64,000 nt of DNA from Aquirufa nivalisilvae. Lineage in GTDB: Bacteria; Bacteroidota; Bacteroidia; Cytophagales; Spirosomataceae. How positions within the stretch are numbered: the first letter of the stretch is position 1; each line of letters starts with the position of its first letter. The DNA lies in the NCBI RefSeq assembly GCF_004307455.1, contig NZ_SEWX01000005.1, positions 620,001 through 684,000 of the forward strand, written 5' to 3'. The notes below the pieces were generated by a model. The model did no database searches. It saw only the letters and a list, made by a program, of their open reading frames with translations, and was not told where the DNA came from. Below, piece after piece: positions 16,714 to 25,169 of this stretch. Made by a program: the position numbers and the translations under genes.

Positions 16714-17679
16714 ATGAAACAAGTCATTTTTGAACAAACTGGATTACCGAAAGATGTACTAAGATTGGTCGATGCACCTATGCCTGAACCCAAAGCTCAT
16801 GAAGTTAGAATTCAAGTGCTAGCTAGAAACATCAATCCATCTGACATCATGTTTATTCAAGGTCGATATGGCATTCAGCCGAAACTACCAAGTAGTGCGG
16901 GATTTGAGGCTGTCGGAATCATTGAAAGCACCGATAGCTTGAAAACGTATCCTGTGGGTACTCGCGTATTATTTACGGCTTTAGGTACTTGGAAAGAATA
17001 TGTTTGCGCCCCAGTCAACTCTGTGGTTCCTGTTCCTGCCAATATGTCAAATGAAATTGCATGTCAGGCTTTTATCAATCCATTAACAGCCTATGCCATG
17101 TTAGAAGAAAGTGGATTGAAAGAAGGTGATAAACTATTGATTACAGCAGGAGCGTCGGCTTGGGGTAAATTAGTGATACAAATGGCCAAACAAAAAGGTA
17201 TTTGGGTAGCAGCTACCGTTCGACAGGATTCTCAAAAGGAGCTTTTATATCAAATGGGGGCTGATTTGGTAATTAATACGGATAATGAGAAAGTCGGTGG
17301 TATAATGAGAGAAAATGCTCCCCAAGGAGTTAAAGCAATTTTTGATGCGGTAGGAGGAGAATTAGCGGGCAAAATCCTATCTAGTTTAGAAATAGGAGGG
17401 ACTATGTACGTATTTGGCTCTCTTAGTTTAGACAACATTCCATTGAACTCTGGACTTCTCATTTTTAAAAACCTGACGATCAAAGGATTTTGGTTAACTA
17501 GTTGGATGGAAAACACTAGTCCACTAATGCAAAAAACAGCTATTAAGACTGTTTTTGAGCACTTGAGTAAAGAAAGTATTCAAGTTGACGTAGCGAGCTC
17601 TTACCCATTAGAAAAATTCCAAGAAGCCATTCAAGCTTATGAAACTCCCGGAAGGAATGGGAAGATTCTTTTAATGTAG
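16714..17679 (+). CDS. Zinc-free MDR oxidoreductase (quinone/enoyl-CoA reductase-like)
   Basis: Medium-chain dehydrogenase/reductase of 321 residues, similar to mitochondrial trans-2-enoyl-CoA reductase (MECR/ETR1) and NADPH:quinone reductase. The N-terminal catalytic domain has NINPSDIMFIQGRYG, and the Rossmann domain has LLITAGASAWGKLVIQMAK. There are no catalytic or structural zinc cysteines, which separates it from true alcohol dehydrogenases. It is transcribed divergently from the SDR operon across a 110-nt gap, so the two may share a control region. Its last codon and stop (ATG TAG) are part of the heptamer repeat at locus 2. NADPH use and substrate are inferred from the family only. 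Confidence 0.82.
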   Translation: MKQVIFEQTGLPKDVLRLVDAPMPEPKAHEVRIQVLARNINPSDIMFIQGRYGIQPKLPSSAGFEAVGIIESTDSLKTYPVGTRVLFTALGTWKEYVCAPVNSVVPVPANMSNEIACQAFINPLTAYAMLEESGLKEGDKLLITAGASAWGKLVIQMAKQKGIWVAATVRQDSQKELLYQMGADLVINTDNEKVGGIMRENAPQGVKAIFDAVGGELAGKILSSLEIGGTMYVFGSLSLDNIPLNSGLLIFKNLTIKGFWLTSWMENTSPLMQKTAIKTVFEHLSKESIQVDVASSYPLEKFQEAIQAYETPGRNGKILLM

Positions 17680-17838
17680 AATGAAGAATGTAGAATTGTT
17701 ATTTATCATACATAGAAAAGAAAGACATAATTTACCCGTTATTCTTCATTCTTCATTCTTCATTCTTCATTCTTCATTCTCCATTCTTCATTCTCCATTC
17801 TTCATTCTCCATTCTCCATTCTACATTCTTCATTCTAC
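17676..17838. repeat. Thirteen-copy CATTCTN heptamer array with inverted arm (locus 2)
   Basis: From 17747 to 17837 there are 13 uninterrupted heptamers CATTCTN, with N = T, C or A, plus a partial copy at 17741. The left arm at 17676-17696 carries the complement, giving a perfect 21-bp inverted repeat with 17818-17838. Both convergent neighbours end in TAG codons that belong to the repeat (17677-17679 on plus, 17835-17837 on minus). Confidence 0.88.
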
Positions 17839-19019
17839 AACATCGCCATCACCGCATCATCTCCTCGCAGGGCATTGGATGGAATAGGATGCTGGGCATT
17901 GAAAACACGAAGTTCTTGATTCGTTAAAATGACCGATTTATTTTCATCCACTTCCCCTTTTTTATTTAAGATAAGGCTCATATCCAAACCTAAGTGCTTA
18001 GCTAAAAAAGGATATAAGGCCAATCGCTTATTCACTCCATAATCGTGCACATCTTTGGCTAGGTGGACATTTTCTACTAAAGTCTCCTTTTGAAATAAAG
18101 AATAAATATGTTTGATAAAAGGATATTCCACATTCGGAGTGTTCTTTGTCCAATCTGCCCCGTCTGAAATCAACAGCATGGGTCTTGGAGCCGTAAGAGA
18201 GGCTATTTCCACGTTATTGGTTTGATATTCTCCTTTTTTGTGAATGGGCATTCCACTTTCACAATTACATCCTCCAAAGAAATGAGCAGAAACCATCACG
18301 CATGGTACAGCTACTTTAATTCGCTTATCTAAAGCAGCTAATAAAAAAGTCTGCGTGCCTCCACCGGATTCACCTGTCATGCCTATACGTTCGGCATCTA
18401 CTTGAGGTAAATTCATCAAAAAATCCAAGGCCCGTGTACCATTGATTGTCTGCAGCTTGAGTGACTTCTTGATATTATGTGTGCATTGTTGAGAATCACC
18501 ATATCCAAGCATATCATATGCAAATACAATGGCACCCATACGGGCAAGCGTAGCACATCTCCTTTGAGTTTGTTCCCTAAATCTTCCTTCTGCTGCACCA
18601 TCATGTCCATGTGTACATAAAATTCCAGGATAGCTTTTACCCGAAACTAATTCAGCAGGACGATATAAATTCCCAGTTACATAAAAACCTGGAATACTTT
18701 CAAAGGCTACATTTTCAATGGTATAACCATTGTATTCCTTTCTACTATGAATTATTGGTGTGGATTTTGGCGCTGCTGGCATTTTGTTCAACTCCATTCC
18801 CACTTTGATCTGCTTAATGATTTGTTCTGAACGCTTATTCCATGCCTTAAGACTAGCAGGTATATGTTGTTCTAAAAATGCTTTCCCTTCGGCTTCTGTA
18901 AAATAGCCTCCTCGACAAAGCTCTGGTTCATCTCCCAAAGCCCAAGTAAATGACGATAGGCTAGCTGCTCCCAGAATAAGTCCGGCAGATTGAATAAAAT
19001 GTCTACGATTTATTTTCAT
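17835..19019 (-). CDS. Alpha/beta hydrolase, acetyl-xylan-esterase/dienelactone-hydrolase-like, Tat signal
   Basis: Secreted esterase-type hydrolase of 394 residues. The N-terminus INRRHFIQSAG is a twin-arginine signal followed by a hydrophobic stretch to about residue 27. The fold is shown by GILCTHGHDG (oxyanion strand), FAYDMLGYGDS, and the nucleophile elbow TGESGGGTQ with Ser218. The acid is probably in LISDGADWTKNTPN and the His in LAKDVHDYGVNKR. It resembles Bacteroidota acetyl-xylan-esterase/glucuronoyl-esterase-like proteins. The DUF1801 gene lies 22 nt upstream on the same strand. The stop codon is part of the heptamer array. Substrate unknown. Confidence 0.82.
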   Translation of the reverse strand: MKINRRHFIQSAGLILGAASLSSFTWALGDEPELCRGGYFTEAEGKAFLEQHIPASLKAWNKRSEQIIKQIKVGMELNKMPAAPKSTPIIHSRKEYNGYTIENVAFESIPGFYVTGNLYRPAELVSGKSYPGILCTHGHDGAAEGRFREQTQRRCATLARMGAIVFAYDMLGYGDSQQCTHNIKKSLKLQTINGTRALDFLMNLPQVDAERIGMTGESGGGTQTFLLAALDKRIKVAVPCVMVSAHFFGGCNCESGMPIHKKGEYQTNNVEIASLTAPRPMLLISDGADWTKNTPNVEYPFIKHIYSLFQKETLVENVHLAKDVHDYGVNKRLALYPFLAKHLGLDMSLILNKKGEVDENKSVILTNQELRVFNAQHPIPSNALRGDDAVMAML

Positions 19020-19041
19020 TGTTTATGATAGGTTTAAATAA

Positions 19042-19422
19042 CTATTTTGATTTTTTCATTTTTATTTGAAGCTCCATCTCTTGAATTCGAAATTGTATCA
19101 TTTCCCGAATTAGCCCTTGGGGCAATTCCTTGTTCATAGGAAATTGGATGGTGCCTTTGGACATGACATAATTTTTGGATTGATCCTGAAAGGCTTCAAT
19201 GCAACTAGCATGAGGAAACAAGCTAATATGGTCCTTAAATGCTCCAAAATAAGCCACAATCTTCCCTTTCAATTTGAATGCGGGCATATGGTAGGAAATC
19301 ACTTCAACAGCCTCGGGGATTAATTGCTGCATGATCTTCCGAATCACTTGTAAGCGATCATGTTTATCAACATCTTGAGATTCTATATAATGGTCAATGG
19401 ATTGATATGCCGTTTTATCCAT
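19042..19422 (-). CDS. DUF1801 / YdhG-like domain protein
   Basis: A 126-residue cytoplasmic protein of the DUF1801 (YdhG/YdeI) family, which includes frataxin-like iron chaperones such as Bacillus YdhG. Typical segments are VISYHMPAFKLKGKIVAYFGAFKDHISLFP and KNYVMSKGTIQFPMNKELP; the full domain is present. No signal peptide. It precedes the esterase gene by 22 nt on the same strand and may be co-transcribed, but there is no obvious functional link. Biochemical role not established for most of the family. Confidence 0.8.
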   Translation of the reverse strand: MDKTAYQSIDHYIESQDVDKHDRLQVIRKIMQQLIPEAVEVISYHMPAFKLKGKIVAYFGAFKDHISLFPHASCIEAFQDQSKNYVMSKGTIQFPMNKELPQGLIREMIQFRIQEMELQIKMKKSK

Positions 19423-19586
19423 GATATATTTTTTCCAAAATGTAAAGAAAAAATAAAATATATCTATCCCAATGAGATAATTATCTTCTAAAAATGAAAG
19501 CTTATTGAAGCTCGTGATTTATATTTACTTAACACTATGATAAATTCAAACCATTTAACTAGTGGTAAAAATTAAGTATCTCGACT

Positions 19587-21632
19587 ATGAATTCCTTGTT
19601 TAAAAACATGAAAGATCAAAAAGCTAATATTTTGTTGCTTTGTCATTTATTTAGTCGCTTAGCTCTAGTTTGGTTATTTTCGATGTTTTTCTTGAGTATT
19701 TTAGAAATCGTCATTAATAGTATCAATAGACAGTATCCTTCCCAGATATTTCAAGTAATTATATTTGCCTTTGCTAATGATCTCATTTTTTGGATATCTG
19801 ATCTTTTTGGTTTATTCTTTATCTTCTTAGTTGTTTCCTATTTTTCTCAAAAATTGGCCATCATCATTGGCCAAACTTGCCTGATGGTATTTTTTGCCAT
19901 TCAATTAGCCTTAATGGATTATTTCAATACGGCACTTGTTCCATTAGGTTCTGACTTATTCAGCTATTCATTGACAGATATACTGCAAATTATTGGATCT
20001 ACTTCTGGTTTAAACATCATTATCCTATTACTATTTTTTGGATTATTAGCCTTGCTTTTTGTTGTTACTAGGTACCTGTTAAACAAGCTACAACTTAGAC
20101 CATTCATGGCTATTGGTTTTCCTTTGGCATCTATATTTCTCTATTTTACTCCTTTGTATTCCATTGGGTTTAACATGCCAACTGAATATGAAAACAACTT
20201 AATCAAAAACAAAACAGCTTTTTTCTTATCATCAAGTTCAGAGTATTTTTTTAACTCCAATGAAGAAATAGATATTTATTCCGATGCTTATATTGGAGAT
20301 TTTGATGGGATAGCTTCAACGGTAGCTAAAATGGAATATCCTTTTGAAAATCAATATCCATTTTATCACAGTAATGTTGCTCCAGATGTATTATCTCCTT
20401 TCTTTCAACCACTAAAAAAACAACCTAATATCGTGATTCTACTTGTAGAAGGATTGGGGAGGGCATTTACAAATGATGGAGCGTATTTAGGGAATTTTAC
20501 GCCATTTATTGATTCGCTTGCAGGAAAAAGCTTGTATTGGAAAAATATACTGAGTGCTGGAGGTAGAACATTCGCTGTACTTCCTGCATTAATGGGATCT
20601 ATGCCCTTTGGTAAAAATGGCATTTTGGAAATGGGAAATGATATTCCTAAACACCTTTCCTTATATACTATTTTAAAAAGAAATGGATATCAAACTTCAT
20701 TCTACTATGGAGGGAAAACGGAATTTGATGGAATGAAATCCTATTTGGATAACAATCATGTCGATCAAATTATAGAAGAAAAATCATTTCCAGCTGGATA
20801 CACCAAGTTACCTGCTACGGCACAAAATTTCACTTGGGGCTATTCCGACGATCAATTATATCAATTATACTTTGAGAATAGAAGTAAATCTACCTTAAAA
20901 AAACCTGAGCTAAATGTCATTTTGACGATAGCTACACATGATCCCTTTTTAATTAGGAATCAGGATAAATACATCCAAATGGCGAAATCTAGGATGAAAC
21001 AAATAGGTCTAGATGAGAATAAACAAGCTGAATACAACAATTTCTTGAATCAGTTTTCGAGTATTATGTATGCAGATGAATCAATAAAAAAGTTTATCCA
21101 GACCTATTCCAAACGAGCTGATTTTGCCAATACGATTTTCATCATAACGGGAGATCATCGATTACCAGAAATACCTATGAGTACCAAAATAGATCGCTAC
21201 CATGTCCCACTGTTAATTTATTCACCCATGTTAAAGCGAACGGCACAATTTGCTTCAGTTTCAACTCATTTTGATATAGCGCCAAGTTTATTAGCCACCT
21301 TAGAAAAACAAATCAATATAAAACTCCCTAAAGCAGGTAATAGCTGGATAGGAGATGGACTTGATACCATCAAAACATTTAGGAATATCCATCATTATCC
21401 ACTCATGCAAAATAAATCAACTTTGGTTGACTTTGTCATGAACGACTATCATATCAATGGAAATAGCCTCTTCAAAATCACTGAAAACATGGAAGAAAGC
21501 CCAATAAGTGATGATATAAAACTGAATCAATTAAAGCAGGCTTTTAATCAATTCAAGAAGAAAAATTCTCAGGTAATTCGGGGTGTAAAAATTGTTCCTG
21601 ATTCACTAATTAGCCGATACGGAATTAATTGA
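19587..21632 (+). CDS. LTA synthase-like membrane phospho-headgroup transferase (alkaline-phosphatase/sulfatase fold)
   Basis: A 681-residue protein with five hydrophobic segments in the first 200 residues and a large extracytoplasmic catalytic domain. The domain begins PNIVILLVEG (metal Glu288), has AGGRTFAVLPALMGSMP with Thr328 as the predicted phospho-acceptor nucleophile, and FIITGDHRLPEI with the Asp/His metal pair near residue 530. This layout matches LtaS and phosphoethanolamine/phosphoglycerol transferases acting on surface glycans; true LTA is not expected in a diderm. Its 3' end overlaps the convergent neighbour by 27 bp. It lies beside a YaiO-like barrel gene, suggesting a shared surface-polymer function (inference). 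Confidence 0.85.
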   Translation: MNSLFKNMKDQKANILLLCHLFSRLALVWLFSMFFLSILEIVINSINRQYPSQIFQVIIFAFANDLIFWISDLFGLFFIFLVVSYFSQKLAIIIGQTCLMVFFAIQLALMDYFNTALVPLGSDLFSYSLTDILQIIGSTSGLNIIILLLFFGLLALLFVVTRYLLNKLQLRPFMAIGFPLASIFLYFTPLYSIGFNMPTEYENNLIKNKTAFFLSSSSEYFFNSNEEIDIYSDAYIGDFDGIASTVAKMEYPFENQYPFYHSNVAPDVLSPFFQPLKKQPNIVILLVEGLGRAFTNDGAYLGNFTPFIDSLAGKSLYWKNILSAGGRTFAVLPALMGSMPFGKNGILEMGNDIPKHLSLYTILKRNGYQTSFYYGGKTEFDGMKSYLDNNHVDQIIEEKSFPAGYTKLPATAQNFTWGYSDDQLYQLYFENRSKSTLKKPELNVILTIATHDPFLIRNQDKYIQMAKSRMKQIGLDENKQAEYNNFLNQFSSIMYADESIKKFIQTYSKRADFANTIFIITGDHRLPEIPMSTKIDRYHVPLLIYSPMLKRTAQFASVSTHFDIAPSLLATLEKQINIKLPKAGNSWIGDGLDTIKTFRNIHHYPLMQNKSTLVDFVMNDYHINGNSLFKITENMEESPISDDIKLNQLKQAFNQFKKKNSQVIRGVKIVPDSLISRYGIN

Positions 21633-22805
21633 TGCTTTGGGTTTATTGACGGCATCATCCAGAATCTGATTCATTAAAGGGCGATAAAACTCCCAAAAAA
21701 AACTTTTCCTTTCCATAGGGTCTCTATCATTGTAAAACAAGAATTTAAATGTTTCGATCCCCTTAAAATAGGAAGCTGACATGTGGATGGGGTTATCACA
21801 AAAATCCCCTGAAAAATAGAAAAATGGAGAATACCCAGATTTGGCCATGATCACAGCAGGAAAGGTAGATGGAATACCATTACGTTTTAATTCTGCCAAA
21901 CCTGTAGCGTTCGTTTTTAGAGAAAATTCAGATAAAACAACGTTAATCCTTGTATCAGGAACAATCACATCAAACCAAAATGGATATTTTATTTCATTTG
22001 GCAAACCAAACTTCACTTGCCCCAATTCACTACTTCGAATAAAGGGAATTGGATTAGTTAAATGATTCTGATCTTCTAGAACAATAACTTGTCCTCCTTC
22101 TTCATTGACAAATGCAATACCTGATTTTTTAAAGTTCCATTTGACTTGATGGGAAGCATTGTAATTCTTAATCATCCAATGCGGCAATTCCAAATTCACG
22201 GTGGTATCTAGGTTATCAAAAAAACGCGCAGTCCATCCAGTCCACCGCATTCCAAACATCGATTCAAATTTCTCTCGATTCTCTTTAGTGGTTGGAGAGC
22301 CTATGGTATTAAATTCGGTGATAATTAACTTTCTCTTTTCCTTCATTAGTTGAAGAAAATCTAAATCCTGCTTACTTAATCCACCATATAGCATTCCAAA
22401 ACCAACTGTTTCTCCTACATTTTTATGATACCATTCTTGTTTATAAATGCCATAAGTATCTGTAAAATACGCCATATCTGCATCCTCACTTAATTGACGC
22501 AATTGGCTAGAAGAAAATCTTTCTAGTCCCTTAATTCTAAATTTATCATTGTCTTTTGGAAAAAAACCAAAATAATCATGATCAATCTGATATCGATCTG
22601 CATTCGTTTTTGTCAACCTTTTTTGATTCAATAACCAGGTAAACGAAATATGTTCATCACCAGCTGGTGTTAAAACCGATTTATCGACAATTGCAGCCAC
22701 CCATTTAGTGGAAGGTGTAAAAAACCAAAATAAAAACATCATTAAAGGAATTAGCCAAATCAGGCTAATGATCCAAAAAAATTTATTTTTAAATCTTTGC
22801 TTCAT
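21606..22805 (-). CDS. Unknown membrane-anchored periplasmic protein
   Basis: Not recognised as a named family. It has 399 residues, with one N-terminal membrane segment (about residues 10-30, FFWIISLIWLIPLMMFLFWF) and a long periplasmic part. The region 100-185 has alternating strands and helices (ADMAYFTDTYGIY, KRKLIITEFNTIG, FGMRWTGWTARFFD) reminiscent of a Rossmann or GATase-like fold, followed by a beta-rich half containing FFYFSGDFCDNP. It lies 5 nt downstream of the YaiO-like gene on the same strand, so it is probably co-expressed. Its 3' end overlaps the transferase gene by 27 bp. A role in making or decorating a surface polysaccharide is plausible from context only. Confidence 0.7.
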   Translation of the reverse strand: MKQRFKNKFFWIISLIWLIPLMMFLFWFFTPSTKWVAAIVDKSVLTPAGDEHISFTWLLNQKRLTKTNADRYQIDHDYFGFFPKDNDKFRIKGLERFSSSQLRQLSEDADMAYFTDTYGIYKQEWYHKNVGETVGFGMLYGGLSKQDLDFLQLMKEKRKLIITEFNTIGSPTTKENREKFESMFGMRWTGWTARFFDNLDTTVNLELPHWMIKNYNASHQVKWNFKKSGIAFVNEEGGQVIVLEDQNHLTNPIPFIRSSELGQVKFGLPNEIKYPFWFDVIVPDTRINVVLSEFSLKTNATGLAELKRNGIPSTFPAVIMAKSGYSPFFYFSGDFCDNPIHMSASYFKGIETFKFLFYNDRDPMERKSFFWEFYRPLMNQILDDAVNKPKASINSVSAN

Positions 22806-22810
22806 TATAT

Positions 22811-24049
22811 CTAAAATCTACGAATGTATCCAACACCCAATTCAATGGAATTACCTCTTGTATCTCTCTGGTATTCTTGATTTGTCCAACTAGCTTTTAA
22901 ATTGATGATATGAAATGAATTAATGGATCGTCGGTAAGCCAAGGTCAATCCATTAGATTGTAATTTATAGGAAGAAGCATTGATTAAAACAATATTCCTT
23001 TGATCATCAGGTGAGAGTCCGGTACTTAGGCCTAGGCTCAAAAAATCGTCGGTTCCACCTACGTAATACCGAGTGGTCAATGTAAATGATTGTCCTACTT
23101 GGCCAGAAGATGGGGTGAGATAAGTTCTCAAGTTAAACCAAAATGATTTGACATATTTCCCCAAAGATGCGGTATAAATCCAGGTATTATCTCCAAACTG
23201 TAAATAGCGAAAACCAGCTTCGGCTTCCATGCTTTTGGGTAGATTAGCATAAAGAGAAAAACCAGCTCTAGTTTGAGGAAAAACGCCTAAGTTAGGTGAA
23301 TAACCTCCACTTATATAAGCCATAAAGGTATTTGACAAACGAGGGTAGGCATCCACTTCATATTGGACCCCATTACCATTAAATCGATTCGCATAGTTGA
23401 TTCTTCCAATAATTGAACCAAAAGAAGTTTGTCTACTGTAATCTAAACTAGTCAAATGCCAAGGATCTGCAAATTGCTTATCAAAGGACACAAATGTGTA
23501 ATTAACCCCAATTCTGTTGGTTGCACTATTTTCACGAATTCTCGTTGCTAATGCACGAGCCTCGGTTTGATTAGGATGCTTAGTCAATACTTCTGAGATT
23601 ACTTGATCTGCTTCTGACCATTTTTTTAAATCATTCAGAAATTTCGCCTTTAAAATAGCCAAATCGACAGAATTTGGGAATAAACTCATCCCTTGATTAC
23701 ATATACTAAGCGCTTTTTCCGTATCATCATTCCAAAACTCAAGATTGGAATAAGCTATATAAACATCTTCCACCTGAGGATTTAACTTGATAATCTTATC
23801 AAATTCAAGTCTAGCACTATCAGCTTGCTTTTCCCAAGTGTAAATTCTGCCTAGGAAAATGCGAATTTCAAGATAATCAGGAGATTTTAATATCGCAGCT
23901 TTGGCCAATTGCTTCGCCAAAGTATATTGTTTATGATCAAATGCCGCCGTCCTTGCTTGACTAAATAAATCATCTGAATTTTGGGCAATAGAAATTTGCG
24001 AGCCCAAAAGAAATATAAAAAACAAGGAAATTGATAGTTTTATAGACAT
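22811..24049 (-). CDS. YaiO-family outer-membrane beta-barrel protein with N-terminal TPRs
   Basis: A 412-residue protein: signal peptide to about residue 22 (GSQISIAQ), TPR-like helical repeats at about 30-170 (YTLAKQLAKAAILKSPDYLEI, PNSVDLAILKAKFLNDLKKW), then a C-terminal beta-barrel of about 230 residues ending with an aromatic residue (GVGYIRRF). TPR plus barrel is the layout of YaiO-family proteins and of the polysaccharide exporters PgaA/BcsC. It is first of a two-gene minus-strand unit with the unknown membrane-anchored protein. Likely an outer-membrane scaffold or pore for a surface glycan. No glycosyltransferase gene is in the immediate neighbourhood. Confidence 0.83.
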   Translation of the reverse strand: MSIKLSISLFFIFLLGSQISIAQNSDDLFSQARTAAFDHKQYTLAKQLAKAAILKSPDYLEIRIFLGRIYTWEKQADSARLEFDKIIKLNPQVEDVYIAYSNLEFWNDDTEKALSICNQGMSLFPNSVDLAILKAKFLNDLKKWSEADQVISEVLTKHPNQTEARALATRIRENSATNRIGVNYTFVSFDKQFADPWHLTSLDYSRQTSFGSIIGRINYANRFNGNGVQYEVDAYPRLSNTFMAYISGGYSPNLGVFPQTRAGFSLYANLPKSMEAEAGFRYLQFGDNTWIYTASLGKYVKSFWFNLRTYLTPSSGQVGQSFTLTTRYYVGGTDDFLSLGLSTGLSPDDQRNIVLINASSYKLQSNGLTLAYRRSINSFHIINLKASWTNQEYQRDTRGNSIELGVGYIRRF

Positions 24050-24191
24050 ACAGGAACGAATTTGTATTTCTATAAAATTAAAGAAAAAAGAAATAAACTA
24101 GGTATAAATTATTAGAGATTAGTTATAAGAAAGTGCTTACTATCCTGAGTGAACGAGTACATATTCATAAAATGGCCATCGTCATTCAAGC

Positions 24192-24270
24192 ATTCCCCAT
24201 TTACAATTAACAATTCACCATTTACAATTAAAAATTCCCCATTTACAACTTATCATTTACCATTAATTTA
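24192..24270. repeat. Heptamer array with 21-bp higher-order period overlapping the thuA-like 3' end (locus 3)
   Basis: Consecutive heptamers of the type ATTCCCC-ATTTACA-ATTAACA repeat about three times with a 21-bp period, then degrade. The array runs into the ThuA-like gene, whose last codons (…MVNDKL-stop, minus strand) are written by the repeat. No inverted arm was seen here. Confidence 0.75.
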
Positions 24271-25094
24271 TCGTCTTTCCCTGTGGAAAATGCTTTGCTA
24301 TAATCAATTCCTTGATGTTGATTAGCAATAAACTTAATCCCTTGTAAAAGATGTTTTCTATATAAGGGATTCTGGTAATCCGCTTTTGCATGACCTAAGG
24401 TAGTTACCCACACATGTCCTCCTTGGAAATTCTGGTACCAAACAGCCGGAAAATAATCTCCAAAAGTTCCTGCATTTTTAAGAATTAAATCCGATTGCTT
24501 TTTATCCAAAGTGCTTACATCATGCATCATCAAAACACGGATACCGGGGTACATTTCTCTTCCAAAATAACACTCATCTTCTTTAGTCCATACACTTGGA
24601 ATTCCCTCCATTGCAGGATGCTTAGGGTCAATATTAATTAATGAAAATTGTTGGAAATTAGCATGCCAAGTAAATGTTTCACCAACCATCATTTTAAACC
24701 ACGCCCATTTTCTTTCTGTACCCGTCACGGAATGTACTCCAACAAAACCTCCTCCAGCTTCTATATAGCGCCTAAATGCGACACGCTGTTCATCCGTAGC
24801 AAATACATCATTGTTGGTACTCGTAAAAATGAGTAATGTGTACTTTTTCAAATTTGCCTCTGAAAAGACCGCAGGATCATCAGATACATCAACAGTAAAT
24901 TTATTTTCTGCACCTAGCTCTTGTATACAGGCTACTGCAGAAGGGATATTATCATGCACATAGCCTACACCGTTCTTTGTATAAACTAAAACCCGACTGT
25001 TCTTCAATTGATTTTTTTGAGCCCAAACAGGAGAAAGGCTGAAACTAAAAATGAAGGCGAGTAATAACAGGCGATGATAGACTGACTTTTTCAT
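24243..25094 (-). CDS. ThuA-like (trehalose utilisation-type) domain protein, secreted
   Basis: A 283-residue protein of the ThuA superfamily (class-I glutamine-amidotransferase-like fold). A signal peptide ends at SPVWAQ. Family motifs are VLVYTKNGVGYVHDN, LLIFTSTNNDVFATDEQRVAFRRYIEAGGGFVGVHS (split here as strand-helix-loop), WHANFQQFSL and VWYQNFQGGHVWVTTLGH near the C-terminus. Bacteroidota ThuA proteins are usually exported and linked to sugar metabolism; the reaction is unknown. The C-terminal residues DKLMVNDKL are repeat-encoded and probably not conserved. A promoter-like sequence lies upstream at 25122-25152. Confidence 0.83.
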   Translation of the reverse strand: MKKSVYHRLLLLAFIFSFSLSPVWAQKNQLKNSRVLVYTKNGVGYVHDNIPSAVACIQELGAENKFTVDVSDDPAVFSEANLKKYTLLIFTSTNNDVFATDEQRVAFRRYIEAGGGFVGVHSVTGTERKWAWFKMMVGETFTWHANFQQFSLINIDPKHPAMEGIPSVWTKEDECYFGREMYPGIRVLMMHDVSTLDKKQSDLILKNAGTFGDYFPAVWYQNFQGGHVWVTTLGHAKADYQNPLYRKHLLQGIKFIANQHQGIDYSKAFSTGKDDKLMVNDKL

Positions 25095-25121
25095 ATTGTT
25101 TTATTTCAATAAACTACATCT

Positions 25122-25152
25122 AAAACCTAAATGCACTTCATTTTTACTCAAA
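25122..25152 (-). promoter_or_regulatory. Predicted promoter of the ThuA-like gene
   Basis: On the minus strand, TTTG (25152-25149), a 19-nt spacer and TAGGTTTT (25129-25122; one base off TAnnTTTG). The start codon is 28 nt downstream. Consensus-based prediction only. Confidence 0.35.
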
Positions 25153-25169
25153 ATTGATTTGTTTAAAAT

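Noticed and set aside
17681-17887. 68-codon open frame across the heptamer array
   Set aside because: It is a by-product of the repeat (repeating Ile-Leu-His-Ser residues) and extends antisense into the esterase gene; a similar artefact occurs at 12662-12844.
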